A stretch of 64,000 nt of DNA from Mansonella perstans. Taxonomy: Eukaryota; Nematoda; Chromadorea; Rhabditida; Onchocercidae. The notes under the pieces were generated by a model. It was not told the DNA's origin. It did no database searches and was given only the letters and a program-made list of their open reading frames with translations. Positions 39,124 to 53,106 of this stretch are shown here, piece after piece (position 1 is the first letter of the stretch; the number at the start of each line of letters is the position of its first letter). Location of the stretch: the NCBI GenBank assembly GCA_037074765.1, contig JBAMDO010000569.1, positions 124,001 to 188,000 on the forward strand, written 5' to 3'. The position numbers and the translations under genes are program-made.

Positions 39124-42100
39124 TTAGGCAGTACTATTAGAAAGGCTATTATCCTTGCTTCGTCCATTGGTATCCATTTTAAACGGAATGGGAGTTACGA
39201 CGGCTTCACCAAAAACTCCAGTATCCTCATGATTAATCACCGATTTTCCAGTATTTATTTCTGATACTTGAATGAGCATATCTAACATTCCACGTAACTA
39301 AAATAAGCATATGCACGTATTAGTATAAGATATAATATATAACTACTTCATGCAAATCATCAAAGTAGCTTCAGAAGTTGAATATCAAACTAAGTGTTTA
39401 CCTCAGCTAATTTATTGCGAACTTCAATTTCTCGTTGTACTGCGCGATGAAGTTTAGAAAACATTTTGGCAACTTTTCGTTCAATATTCTCATTCCCATA
39501 AATATCTGAAAAGAGTATGTAAATCACAAATTATTATGCGATTAACACTGACAATATATACTTCATTAAAGTATCTCAAATTTATTCAGTCAAAATAAAA
39601 CAGAGCAGTATGAACAGCTTTAATAAAATAAAAAAACCGCTAACCACACATAATAGTCATTGTCTTGAGTAATATATGCAGATATTCGGGCCGGAAGAAA
39701 TTCTGCATCAAAAAGGCAAGTATTGGAAGAATGGTATTGGATTTACGCCCTGATAACGCCACTGTTAATGCTCCACGTTTATAAATCTGAAAAAAAAAAA
39801 AAACAGAATGTAAACAAATTAATAAATCTTGATTATCAGATTACAATTAATCCTAGTACCTTAATGAGCTTAAGATTAACCACACATGATCCTGGAATTT
39901 TAATAATTGAGATTAATTCGTCAGTCACCTGTATTTGGAGGGACTTCGCTGTAAATTATAAGAATTTGGTGAAACAGAAATGAGCAATGACAAAACAGCA
40001 AAAGGTGACCTGCATTAATGCTCCGACAATGATATCAGGACGTGACTTATAATATTTTTCACGAAAGAGAACATCAATCGTTTTCCAGTGCTTAAATCGT
40101 CGCAACAACAAATCAACTTTACCCAGTTTCGCCTAAAATTAAACATAGATTAGCGCATCTTTCATATACAAACAGAAGAAGCAAATAAACATAAAAAAAA
40201 TAAATATAATCAAGTTTTTCTTTCTTATCGTTATGAAAACTGGAACAGAGATAAAAAGAAGAAAAAAAAACCTGTGGGACACGTGGAGCAGAAAATTCAG
40301 CCTTTTCTACAGTTCCACCTCGAAGAAGTTGGTATACGATAGGCGTGTTTGAAGGGATTCTAAAATGTTGTAGCGAAATAACTCTGCGGATGAAGTGCAG
40401 AACTTCAGATTAACTGATAAAGTATATGTGACATCACACGTACAATTTGTAAATAAAAATTCCAAAATTTTGTAGAAAATACTTTTTATGGAATTCAAGT
40501 CCTGCATTTTCAGCTCGCGCAGCTTCTAAAGACTCTTCTAATTTTCCCGGTTCACTTCGCATGGAAATTTGCAATAAATTACCCATACCTACAGCAATAA
40601 ATTTGTCATTTGATGAAATCGACAATGTGAGTACCTGAAATAATAACAAAATTAAATACAACAAAACAAGAATGTTAAGCGGGAAACAGCAGTATCTTAC
40701 AGCATAAATAAAACATTTTAAAAAAAGACAAAACTAATGAGTTATTTTGGATTGAATATAACTGCACATCAAACATTCTTCACAAAGTCACAAATCACAA
40801 AGTATTTCGTAGAAGACATACCTGAGCAGGTAAACTGAACGAATGTAATAGTTTATAGTCACCACTGTCGAGACTGAAAACATTCACCCTTTTATCGAGA
40901 CCGCCAGAAAGAAGACGAGTACCTTTCGACGCCAGGCAAAGTGAAGTAACCTGGAAATTTTTTTAAATGATGCAAAGCAACGTCAGGCAGAATGAAACAT
41001 GAAGATAGAATAAAACATAAAGTAGAAAGAATGAAGATAGAATAAAACATTAAGTAGAATAAAAGTAGAATGAAACATAAAATATTTAAAAAGAAGAACA
41101 TATCCATTATGCCAAGATTCTTTTTGAAAAACAGAAACTGTTTGTTTCTGGAATGTTCAGAAGTAATTCAATTTAATCCAAATATAATACATCACTAACC
41201 GTTTTATGATGATGATGAAGAGTATAATGTAAAATACCACCGGATGCAATATTCCAAATTTTAATAAGTTGTCCACCGGCCGTAACAACGAATGCATCAC
41301 CGGGAAGAAGTAGAATTTCTTCAATTGGTGAACCATGATCCACAGACATTAGAGCTTCGTTTCCTTCTGCTTCAGCGTTCCAAACCTTCGCTGTATGATC
41401 GTACGAACCTAAGAAATAGAAGTTCCCGATAGGTAATAAACTTCATGAACTCTTTTTCTAAGTGTAACAATGTGTAAAGCGTAAAGCGACCAAATTTAAA
41501 TAGAAAATTATCAATCTACCTGCAGAACTGAACAAAATGTCATAGCAGCTAAACTTGTCTCGTTCTTCGGGATTCTAATTATGACAAACTACAAGTTGCA
41601 AAAAAAAAGATTGAAAAAAAAGCAATGACAGAAATCACTACCACTAACGAAGAGATGATCAGAAAGGATGGAAGCATCACTGCATCGAATATGATCCTTA
41701 TGAACAGCACTGAATACTTTCAACGGAGTAGACTTTGTCTCGGTAATATCCCATAGCTTGATACAACCTTCATCACCCATTGTTATAAGTGTTCGCCCGG
41801 ATCTTGTGAAAACTACCTTAAAGTAAAATGCAATATGCGAAAGCAAATTAAAGAATGATTAATAGTGTGAAACAGAAGTAATATAACCATGTTATAAGCG
41901 ACTACAAATCACAGAAGATCACAAATGAACTTGATAGTATTTGTTTACATAAATAACCAAAAATCAAATTGTCAACGGACCGTATGAACTGCACTTTCAT
42001 GAGCTTTAAAAATCCTTAATGGAGCTTTCTTTTCGCCAGAAGTGACTGTCTTTTTCTGTACATTAAACAAACGAACTTTGCCTTCTTCGTCCCCAACAGC

Positions 42101-43326
42101 TAAAAACATTTTATAAGAAAAATGCGATAAGCACCAATGGTTTCATCCGCTTCAATGAACAGATACTGTGAAATTTGAAACTTTCGAAAATGGAAGTAGA
42201 AGAGCAAAAATAAATTAAGCTTGAACTCTTGAACATAATAATATAATATAATTGCTATAATTAAAACGCAGTACAACTTTTACTAACTAAAACAGCATGC
42301 CATTACCTTCGTTTTATCCGAATAATAAAATGTTTTTTCAACTATCAAAATGTTTCAAGCAATTCTTTTAGTACCAAAACACTGCCAAGGAATGCAATGT
42401 TAGATTTAACTCATCGGTTCTTCACAGTTTCACTATCAATTAATTTTCTTTACTTGATATTATCATCCACAACTACATTCCCTTTCTTGCGAATTGTTCA
42501 TTTAAGTTTCTGTTAAAATATAAACGCACTATCTGCTTTTCACGAAACATATGCGAAGAAAATTTAACAGCAATTCATACTTCACCTTCTAACGATTTTT
42601 TAAATAGCTAACTTTATGACGTGTGATGTCAAGGCAGAGATCAATATTTTTTTACCTTACTAAAATCTCTTTATATTATTATTTCTGGTTTTCTCTATAA
42701 ACTACGCGAAAAAAAATTTCACAGCAATCCATACGCCATCTTCTGACGATTTTTAAAATAGCTAATTAGTTTTAGGAAAATTTATTAAAATCAATCATGA
42801 AAAAAAAACAACATACCCAACAGTTTACCATCGCGACGAAATCTTGCACCGTAAACAGCTTGCTTGAAACGTCCGTACGTTATCAGAGGCTCACAAATTG
42901 TGGAATCATAAACGGATAGCTGAAAAGAATTTCTTTTGTTTCATTCAGCATTGCTGATTCATTTTTGTGCAACAACTTTCAAGAGAATCGTGAAAGCAAT
43001 ATAAAAGACAACAATAAACCTTGACAGAAGAAGTACTGGCAACCATATTGCTATCCGTTGGAGAGAAAGATGTGCTGGTGATATTACCTGGCTCTTGAAA
43101 GACAGCCAAACGCTGAAATGATACTTCTTTAGTCAACAACGAACATCTTTCGCATCTAACAACCAACTAATTTTCTGTACAACATATAGAAATTCAAGAA
43201 GACTAAAAGCAGCTCATAATCAGATAAGCTAACCTCCATGCGTCGCCAGTACAGTACATCTTTCGAAAAGCGTTTTTCCATTTTATCGCTCATAATTCGA
43301 GCTGCTGGCTTATAAGGTTCCGCCAT
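39124..43326 (-). CDS. UTP15: UTP15, SSU processome WD-repeat protein
   Basis: UTP15 is a t-UTP/UtpA component that joins nascent pre-rRNA early and links rDNA transcription with 18S processing in the nucleolus. Thirteen exons (43234-43326, 43020-43112, 42817-42919, 41981-42099, 41642-41816, 41200-41408, 40822-40950, 40483-40634, 40272-40359, 40010-40132, 39645-39786, 39402-39505, 39124-39297) give 567 residues. The start MAEPYKPAARIMSDKMEKRF and DVLYWRRME match the family N-terminus. WD repeats follow (LFNVQKKT, IKLWDITET, AKVWNAEAEG, IKIWNIASGG). The C-terminal UTP15 domain contains RFKHWKTIDVLFREKYYKS and IYKRGALTVALSGRKSNTIL. It starts 288 bases after the DDX10 stop, with a TTATAG acceptor in between. 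Confidence 0.94.
42552..42765. repeat. Direct duplication inside UTP15 intron 3
   Basis: Copy 1 (42552-42611) and copy 2 (42705-42765) share GCGAA, AATTT, ACAGCAAT.CATAC, CTTCT.ACGATTTTT and AAATAGCTAA in order, with about 85-90% identity by eye. They lie in the roughly 720-bp intron between exons 3 and 4, by far the longest in this gene. Confidence 0.8.
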
Positions 43327-43614
43327 TGTTTTCGGCAATATTCCTTCCGATAAACTATAATGGTTTAAATGTTTATTGATATTTAAATGTAAATGGCTGA
43401 TTATAGTCGTTAAAAATAAAAGTATATCAGGTGATGGATTGCCTTCTCTATGGAAGATACCTGAATGGGATAAAATCTTTTCAAACATGGCAATTATTTT
43501 ATTTTCAATCATAATGAGACATTAATCCATCCACAGTTGTCACATAAGCAAAACATTTATTACAGAAACATAAAATAAATCTTCATGCAATTGGAAAATG
43601 ATGATCTTAAAAAA

Positions 43615-46600
43615 TCAGCAGGAGCGTAACAACGCCAAGGCTTTTTCTTCATCATCTAATAATTTTCTCTTTCGTTTTCGTAACGATTTCATTTCAACAT
43701 TTTCATTATCATCGCCACCAACTTCTTTCTAAAGAAAACTAATGAATTTTCACGAATGCCAGCGTTTTACTGCATTAAAACAAAAATTAAAAAAAGCTGA
43801 ATCCCTCAATTTATGTTCATTTCAACGGAAATAAATCAGTGAATTCTGTGAAAAGGTATTTCATAATTTCTATTAATGTACTAATTTAACATTAAACTTG
43901 GAGAAATAACCAATAACATACATTATAGTAATCCGTGGAATTATCTTCAACCTCATTCCATTCCTCATCATACTTTTTTGGTCTGTCAGGATCAGGCAAC
44001 CACGACAAATCTGGTTCACCATCTAAACCACTCGTTTCAGCTCCCAAATCCAATACAGCTCCACCCTCCTTGCTTTCTATTTTCTTCATCCTGTCTTTTT
44101 GTTTCTCCTTCCTTTTCTGAATTACTATCAATATCAAACACATGTTTAACAAAAATTTAACGAAAAGAAAGAAATGTGTAATAAAATTAAGGAACTGGTT
44201 TTCCAGCGAATAAAAATTTCTCATCTGAGAGATGAAGCAGGAAAATGGAAGGCAGACAAAACCAATATCTGATAAACTAATGAATTTCAGAATTTTAGTA
44301 AGAAAATGAAGTAACGACCTTTTTCCACATCTTTTGTTTCTCTTTATATGTTATTTTATCAATCTGATCGATCTCTATCATTTGACGTTTTGCCTCATCT
44401 ACATTAAGGCCGACCGATTCGCCATCATTTGAAATGTTGGCAGATAACACTTTATTTTCCTTCAAGAGATTATAGATGAAAAACAGTTCAATAAAACTCG
44501 AAACTTAATCAATGCTTGTCAAATCCAAAAATTAATGCTTCAATTATAGAAATATAGTACGCATGAACTAAAATATACTTTCGCTTGTAACTTAGTAAAC
44601 ATAGGCAACAAAAAATTTTTTTAATAAGCTGCTATTAGAGTTAAGAAAACCATACCACAATTTCCATTCCGTCGTCTCCGAATACCTTTTTCACACTCAG
44701 TTTCACTCCTTTTTTCAAAATTTTCCTGGCTAATGACTGACGTGTTAAAATTTTTTTCGGTTCCCTTCTTGGTTCCTCCAGGATTTCGGTAATCTAAATA
44801 TATATCTCGGAGACATAGTTAGATGAATGACACACTCGACTGACAGTAAACTGGACCTGAGTAGTATTTTCGGTAATTTATATTTCATAAAAGAAAAATA
44901 TTGCGAGTAATGATAAACTTTAGGAGCAAAAACTGCATTTAAAATGTTATACAACCCACTTCGTTTGGAAATATATTGAACACGTTTTTCCGAGTTATTT
45001 TCAGAAAATCATCATTATCTTCATCCAAACCATCACCATTTGCGTTTAGAGTAAAACCACTCTGATTTTTCCTAGCTTCATTATTTTTGCTTGTACCTAA
45101 GCCTAGATCGATTTCTTCATCCTCCACAGTACCATCTTCATCATTATCAGTTTCCTCAGTTTTCTGAAATATAAGTCAGATAAATAACACGACAAATCTA
45201 ATAGCATGATGTGCATAGAGAAAAAAAAATTACTATCTGAGCCTCTTTTTTCCCTCCTTTCGCTGCTGAAATCATCATTTCCATTAATTCGTCAGCATTT
45301 TTCTCCCCTTCTTGCTTTGGATTTGTAATATTTTGATGTAAGTGCTGGTGTTTGTTTGCAATTCGATTCAAAAATCGAACTCGCGGTGTCACAACAAGTC
45401 CGTAGGATCTATAAAAGAGCAGAAAAACTTTTGACGAACAAAAAAAAGAAAACTACAACATAGCCAGCAATTTAATAATAATATCAAATGGTTCAAGTAT
45501 TTTACACATCTTCCTCATAAATGAAGCTTCCAGAATTTTATTTAAAAATACAAGCTAGAGCAACCTTGAGCCAGTTGATCTCGGCGAAAAAAATCCTCAA
45601 ATTTAAAAATGAGAAACAAATATTATCAAAACACATGAATTTCTGAAATCATGAAAAACAATCAATTGTCAGTACTTGGCCAATGCTGGCAGGTCAACTG
45701 AATCCAAATTGAAAATATCTTTGTTCCGCATTAAATAAATTGCTCGAATGTAAGCCACGAAACTCTGAAATAATTTTGTCCACAAAACTTTGAAAATCGA
45801 AAATATTTTTTCCAGAAATTTCTTTTTCTGAATATGGAAAATAGTAAAGCATTCGCCAAATTCTAAATAAACTAACCCTCTGAGCAAATTCTTTCATTCC
45901 CGGATACTGTGTAATTACTGACTGCAAACGTCTGCTGACATCCATTATTTGCTTTTGATTGATACTAAAATAAACAGTCTAAAGTTTCTAATTTTTATAT
46001 GCTAACAGTCTGTTTTGCAGCAACGAAAAAAATTCCAAATAAATTCAGCAAAAATTTCGATCATGGTAGTTACACCAAGACGTCACCTAATTTTTTTCAA
46101 ATATTTGCTTAATTCATGAAAATTAATCTATCAATTGTAAAATGGTGAAAAGTAAACCTAATTTTAGTGATTAAAATTTTCTTTTCCTGCAATCTTGTAA
46201 GCATGGCTTGTTCTTGCGTCGGTGTGAGAACTAGGATTGCCTCACCCTTGGCATCCATCCGTGCAGTACGTCCTACTCTAAATACAGTCAATTAATTAAA
46301 CTGTAAAAAATTTAAATTCAATGATGGACAAAACAAAGGATATGCCGCATTTCGGCATGCAAAAAATTCCAGGTGACAAGATAGAAGTGTTGATTCGAAA
46401 ATAAAAAGTCCACTATTCTTTCTGCTAATCAACATGGTATAAAAAAAAGAATTAAAAATTAACCTATGAATATAATCATCAACATCTACAGGACAGTCCA
46501 ATTGCAATACAATATCAACACGAGCAAAGTCCAGTCCTCGACTAGCAACATCTGTAGCAATCATTGCAGCTCCATCAGTTTTGCTGTTAAATTTTTTGAA

Positions 46601-48518
46601 AACTTCTAGCCGCTTCATTTGATTCATCGTACCCCACAATCCCATCAGTGAAAGGCCTGGTCGCAGATGGCAAAACGCTTCGGTTAAAAATCGCGCCTAA
46701 CAAAATTATTCCATAACCACTTTGCAAATAATGGTCCATAAAATTAATTGAATAAAGGATTAAAAATGACCTGCTTGCAGCATGAAACAAATATTAATGT
46801 TTTCTTCTTTCGATGATTCAGTAAAAAGGACCATAGCACATTGATTTTATCCTCATCATTGCATACAAAATAACTCTGCAAAATCACAATTTTCGATAAA
46901 TGTTCATTTGAACAACACTCTTAGCCCTTGTGATAGCCCTGAATAATCAACATTCAGTCCTCATATTTATTTATAAGTGAACCAACAATTACTGAGGAAA
47001 ACAAATTTATGGAGAATGGAAAAGAAGAAGTTGGTAAGATAAACCACTGAAAATCTAGCAGCCTAATTCTTTGGAAGTAAGTAAATAATTTAGAAGGATC
47101 AAATAAAACTACACCTGCAGTAATGAAGTTGGTGTAACTTGAGGAGCATTTTCATGAGCAGATATATATAGTGGATCTCTCAGCGCCAAACGTACTAAAT
47201 CTTTCACATTTTTGGTTTGCGTGGCCGAGAAAAGCAACGTTTGGCGGTTTTCTGGCAGGTTATCCACAATTGCGTTCATCTGTAACAAATAAAAAAAGAA
47301 ATGGATTACAGAACTATTCGAAAATTATGCATAGTTTGTCTTCACTGCAAGCTGATCATGACTCAAAGCAAAAGAAGCAGCTGAAACGTTCTATTTGATC
47401 AAATTCTCTGCCGAAAACACAACACTTAAAGTGCCACATATGTTTGAAAATTATTGGGTATGTCCATTTTCCTGAGTGACATCTTACCTGCCTTGAAAAA
47501 CCAAGGTCTAAAATCCTATCAGCTTCATCAATGACAAGAATTTGCAGTTGTTCACATGAAAATGTACTATTCTCGTCCATGTGTTGCAACAATCTGCCAG
47601 GCGTACACACCACAATGTTCACCGAACCTATTCGTTTACTTTCGAATTCTACATCAGTTCCTGAAAAAATTCTATTTTTGAAAATTGTGACTGAAACTTG
47701 GTACAGATGATGTCGAAAGATGACGAGCCCAACGCTGAAGATGTAACTACAGCAGTCTTCCATAGCACATACATGACCATATCAGTTCAAAAAGCAAAAA
47801 TGAAAGCAAATGAATACTACAGTTAACTATACAAAACAAACCTCCAATAAGCACAGCAACAGAAAACTGATGTCGCGCTCCAATTCTGTTCAAAACTTGA
47901 AATGTCTGGAAAGCGAGCTCCCTAGTAGGACTGATAATCAAAGCACCTAATCCGTCCACCGTCCGCGACCACCTCTGTCTCCACAAACATTCCAAAACCT
48001 GTAAAATCAGAGATGCAAAACGAATCAAAAATGCAAAAGTCACCTTGAACACATCTTTAAAAAAAAAATGGTCTGCGAAAAAAAATACAAAAAACTATAA
48101 ATATTTAAATAAAATTCTATGAATAAAAATAACCGGAATAAGGAAGGCAAGCGTTTTTCCACTGCCTGTTTTAGCAGCACCAACCACATCAGCACCGGTC
48201 AATGAATACTGCAGTGATTCACGCTGGATATCAGTGGGATTTATGAAATTACTTTCTTTGAGACCTTGTTGTGTCGCTGCCGATAATGGCATTTGCGAGA
48301 ATGAAGTAAGTGTTCTGCTATCTTCCTGTAATTCAAATCTTCTAGCTGTAAAACTCGCAAAAGTTTAGATAACTGTAAATTAACTTAAAGCTAAAATATA
48401 CTTTTGCGAAATCGGCATATCGTGCGGTTACAGATTCAATAGTATCCTTTACAATTTTTCCATTTTTCCTTTGTCCAGAAATACTTTTTTTTTGAAATCT
48501 GCTTCGTGACTGACGCAT
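43615..48518 (-). CDS. DDX10: DEAD-box RNA helicase DDX10 (Dbp4)
   Basis: DDX10/Dbp4 is a nucleolar ATP-dependent RNA helicase needed to release U14 and other snoRNAs during early 18S processing. Sixteen exons (first 48402-48518, last 43615-43728) encode 801 residues. All helicase motifs are visible: Q motif ([11 protein letters not shown]), [10 protein letters not shown], Ia SPTRELA, Ib [55 protein letters not shown]. After the core come DUF4217-like helices ([18 protein letters not shown]), then a long charged tail ending [20 protein letters not shown], characteristic of DDX10. ATG 48518 sits seven bases after TTTTTAG, a good trans-splice acceptor. The gene lies between coupling factor 6 and UTP15 on the same strand. 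Confidence 0.95.
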
Positions 48519-49110
48519 ATGTAACCTAAAAACCTTAGTTTCTGCAATGAAATGGATGAGATTATACAGCGGCATATATCGCCAATGCGAACAGATACTA
48601 ACAGCCAATTCATGTAAAAACCTAAAAAATAGAACTCGATTTACAACTCAACGTGTAATATGCAGTCTGGAGATTTTAGCTTCACATTCTTTTCATTGAC
48701 TTGCAATTTATCCCATCTATTTGTGAAAACACCATCATTATTACTCAAATGACCAACGTATGAAGCAAAAAATCATTTAAAAAAAGCGTTATGAATTTTA
48801 TTAAATGATTGCTCTACTTCAGCGAAAGTAACCATTTCATGTAACGTCTAATATAAGATGTAAAAAATTCCTGAAGAAAACTAACATAACAAGGATGTCA
48901 AGGTATTTGACCAGTTGGAAGTATAATGAAGTAGATGAAAGCTTAATTCTTTATTTACATATTGTTCATAGATAATATAAATTAATTAATACCGAGTATA
49001 CAACTTATGACATAAGTAAAGTGAAACAGTAATGTTACTATTTCAAATTTAATTCCTTTATAAAGAAACTTGCTAAACTATTTTTAAGAATTCTCTGAAA
49101 GAGGCCGCTG
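48519..49110. other. Spacer between coupling factor 6 and DDX10
   Basis: Same-strand gap of about 590 bases, AT-rich, no exon or RNA gene seen. Its DDX10-proximal end holds the TTTTTAG acceptor, and the rest probably contains the 3' UTR of the upstream gene. This distance would be long for a C. elegans-type operon. Confidence 0.55.
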
Positions 49111-49877
49111 CTACTTGACAGATCGAAGATGCAATTGCGCTTCCTCTTCCATTTTTTGCTTCTTCCGTCGCATTTCTGTATATTGTTGAACTTCTTTTTC
49201 CAACTCTTTATTTAAATCAGTAACTGTTTTCCCTTCGAGCATCACTGCTACAGCACTTTCAACAGAAGGAGTTTCCATTTGCTTCACTGGCAACTCGTTC
49301 ACTACTTCCTTATTTTCCAAATGATACTTGCTAGCTAATCGCTGTAATTGATCCTCCAATGACCGAAGCGTCTGCAATAAATTATAATATATAATAAGCA
49401 TTTGTCAATATAAATATCAGTCAAATATATCGTTGTAAGATATTACGTAGCGTGACACAAGTGCATTCTAGTTTATATTATTGGATATACAGTATTATTA
49501 CAGTTCATTTATTTCAAAAAGCAGATTTAAAAATAAGAAATAAAAAAAGAGCAGAGGAAAAATAATAATAACTTAATCTTACAAATTTCTCAAAACAACT
49601 ACCGTTTCCTCATTCAGTGACAAATAAAAGATAAACAGCAATCAAAGTGCTCTTTAAAGCGGCTTAGATTAAATATCTATAGCTGATAACAGGGCTAAAA
49701 TGATAATTTTACCTCAGGTGTAGCATCCACAAGTCCATCTTTTTTATCAGCCATCTTAGACTGATATTCCTTGATTTTTTCCAGAAACAAATTCTTGACC
49801 AAATTATCAGACTTGACCTTTTGTGTCCCTGTACTCACCATTCGCCATGCTACGGGTAATTTTAATCGCAAGAGCAT
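49111..49877 (-). CDS. atp-4: Mitochondrial ATP synthase coupling factor 6
   Basis: Coupling factor 6 (F6) is a peripheral-stalk subunit of the mitochondrial F1Fo ATP synthase. Two exons (49713-49877, 49111-49371, phase 0) encode 141 residues. The first about 20 residues (MLLRLKLPVAWRMVSTGTQ) are a mitochondrial presequence. The family core is VKNLFLEKIKEYQSK followed by GLVDATPE and then TLRSLEDQLQRLASKY, matching LFVDKIREY...PVDA.PE....L...L.KL. The C-terminus has an extra charged helix (NKELEKEVQQYTEMRRKKQK) making it longer than the mammalian mature protein. The ATG at 49877 is three bases after TTGACAG, an excellent trans-splice acceptor. A GTG lies just upstream in frame but is not needed. 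Confidence 0.88.
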
Positions 49878-52800
49878 CACCTGTCAACAATCACCATTAG
49901 GAACATTTCAGATTGTACAACATAATAAATCAATACGAATCAATACCACATTAGATAATTAAACCTCAATAATGCTAGCTAGTAAGAAAAATTTATACGA
50001 AGTAAATATTTAATAGAAAATAAACATTTAAGAAAAATAAAAAATAAAAAAATAAACATTTAAGAAAGTAAACAAACAAACAAAAATGAAAACCCAAAAA
50101 TTCGTGAATACTGGGAGAATTTTATCTATCTATAAAATTTGTGAAATATTAAAAATCTCAGAACACCCCCGCACCACTTTAATCTTTAAATTTCTGCTAC
50201 CTTTTCCCAAAACATCTACGACTCGACTTCTTCGTATTGGATCATTTCTACAGCTGAGACGCGATGAAAATTATCATTCCAGCAAGTGGTCCTTTTTACA
50301 GTATCCGACAATTCCTGAGTATTTGGAATACTATCTTCTCATTTCAACATAAACAACTTTAATTTTTGAATTATTGAAATCGAATCAATTTTTTGATTAT
50401 AAATTAAAAAATAAAAACAAAAAATACGCAATGTTGAGGAGAAATTAATTAAAATTTAAAAGCATTAATGTATTAATAAAAAATAAATAAAATAAAAAAT
50501 GCAATTTTATTTATTCACTTATTTTTTTTATTTATTCATTTATTAATACAATTTTATTTATACTAAAAAATTTTTGTCTTTCCAACTAATAAATAATTCA
50601 TTTTGTCGGAATAAATAATTCTGTTTATTTTTTATACAATTTTATTTATTCATTTATTTTATTTTTGATAAATTAATGCAAATATTTGTTATGTTTGCAA
50701 TCTTCTCTCTGTCTCTTTCTCTTTCTCTCTTTTTGCCTCTCATTTTGTATTATTTTTTCTTTCATTTTTCTTATCAATAAAATTTTTGGCTCTTTTAATT
50801 AAGTACAAAAGAATTACAAATTGAAATCTTGCTTTAACCACTTTTTCACAAATCCTTCCTTTACAACAAATCACTTTGAACTGTAATATCGAAATTTCTA
50901 TACATTGCATAGTATCCTATTAGAAAGTTTTAATGCTTGCAAATTGCAGTTCTAATTGCATTTTGTAATTGCAGTTTTAAATTTTAGTATAAATGTTTGA
51001 GTCCAAGCAAGTATTTATCAAATGGTTGCTTTGTTTACTTAAGTAAGATGGTAATGTTAAGTCCCGAAGCACGGGAAGCACACCAAATATTCATTCACAT
51101 TCCTTTTCTCTTCTCTCTTCCTTTTTTTCTCTCATTCCAAATTAATTTCTCTTCATTTCATTTTACAAAAAAAGAAAAAAGTCCGAAATTTATTTTATTT
51201 ACAGATGAATCGCATTTCGTTAATTCGATGGAAATTTTTGAAATTTTTTTTATGAAGTGATTCAAGTGTTTGTGAAAATTCAAGATGTGTAAACAGTTGA
51301 CAGACTGCCAATAAACAGTTGACAGATTAGCAATACTTTTCATGCAAATTGGAAAATTATCACATTATCACATTGGAATAAATTTAGCATTTAGATAAAT
51401 TTTAATCCTAATTTATAATTGTCAAGAACACATCTCTTTCTCTCTCTCTCATGTAGTGCTAATTGCTTACAATCGAAATTTGAGTTTGATGAGTAAGCAA
51501 ATGAGCGTAAACATTTCATCTTGTAGCGAGCAGCATATTCCAGTTCACAAATCGATCATTTATAGTAGTTTCATCTAATTTAAACATATTTTAAAATGTT
51601 TTTCCTTTTTTTATTCTAATTTTTTTTATTCAAATCGTTATCTTTTTTCATTGAGAAAACATTTTGAATTATTGATTTCTCTTTTTGATGTAATAAAGTA
51701 CCTTTTTGGCAATTGATGCTAAATTTGCAATTCAATTTCATAAAAGCCATTGAATGGAAATTTGTGGAAAAATGAAAATTCATTTCTTTTATAAAGAATG
51801 AAGCTAACTTAGTGATAAGTGAAAAATATGACAATCAAATTTTGATTGGAAGTCATTACACTCATATTTCTGTAACGGAATAATTCAAAAATTATTTGTT
51901 AGAATTATTCTCTATCAATCCATCTGCTATTATGTTATGGGTTGTTCTAATTATTTTTCTATGTTAGTAAAATGAATGAAAGAGCTCTTTGAAAATATAT
52001 TTGATCAGCTTTATCATCTAAAAAACTAACCTTAATAGGCCTATTCTAGGCTAGTAAATATATTGTTCAAGACAGTTTCATTTTTTTTTTCACTTTAAGG
52101 AAGAAGTATCATAATCTGTCTTTAATTCTTCAAATACAAGAATCTTTCATCGTATGATCACATAAACATTGAAGATATTGTGTGACAGTTTGTCGTGTGT
52201 TAGTACTTCATCAGATTGTTAAACAAATTAAGGTATACGATAGCATTAAGATTATCATACAATATGACTCATAAGTGGAGAAAGTGATGGAACATTAGTG
52301 CTTATTCATCACTGATAGCACAATTTCTATCAATGCTTCTTCATGTTTGCATTGCAATGGTCGAATATTTTTCAACTTTTAACTTTATCATGAATTTATT
52401 TTAACTAATTAATTTTCTTATTTTTTCAAGATTGTCCTTTTTTCCAAAGTTCAATCAACCCAAATCTATTTGAAATCAATAATTTGTATCGATTTTTCTC
52501 TTTCCTAATTTTTTTTTTTGCTCTCTTCATCCAATATTGCCTAAATATTATTAGCTATAGGTGAATATTCTCCACTATCATATGATGATAATTATATTAA
52601 TTCATTATACTAAAGTAGAAGAATGATTTTCTAAGGATATTACTTTGTAAAATAGATTAATTTATAATCGATTACTCTTCACTCTTCCAGTTCTGCTTGA
52701 TATGCATTGAACAAATAAGAATCTAAAAATTTCATATTTCATGAAATTAAAATAGAACAACTGAAGAAGATAATTTTATTTTCACTCATAGAATAGAAAA

Positions 52801-53106
52801 AATACGATGAAAGATACGTTGTGCATTTGCTGAAATGAATGGTAGCGACAATAAGTTTGATTAATCTATTTGGTTGATCATATTTGCGAATTATGTCTTT
52901 AAATTAAAAATGATTACATCCATTAAGTAAAATATTTGAATTTGTTTGCAATTTACTTTGATAGTTTAATTTATTTATAGTATGGAGTAATTTTCTCAAT
53001 CGATTAAAAAAATGATCGAAGAAAGGCATTCTTTTGATTCCAGTTTAATTTCTAGATTTGATTAGAAGTCAAATTTTGTGTCACAGCCTGAATTTGTTAA
53101 ACAAAG
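49878..53106. other. 3.2-kb intergenic region, low complexity
   Basis: Between the divergently transcribed coupling factor 6 and the Cys-rich membrane protein. It contains TTTATT/AATAAA-rich tracts at about 50400-50660, a CT-rich tract at about 50705-50745 and another at 51434-51450. Plus-strand frames at 50086-50352 and 50997-51260 have no splice support or recognisable family. Promoters for both flanking genes must be here. Confidence 0.55.

Noticed and set aside
49878..49880. In-frame GTG immediately before the coupling factor 6 ATG
   Set aside because: Nematode nuclear genes start with ATG, and the acceptor TTGACAG directly precedes this GTG, so it is leader sequence.
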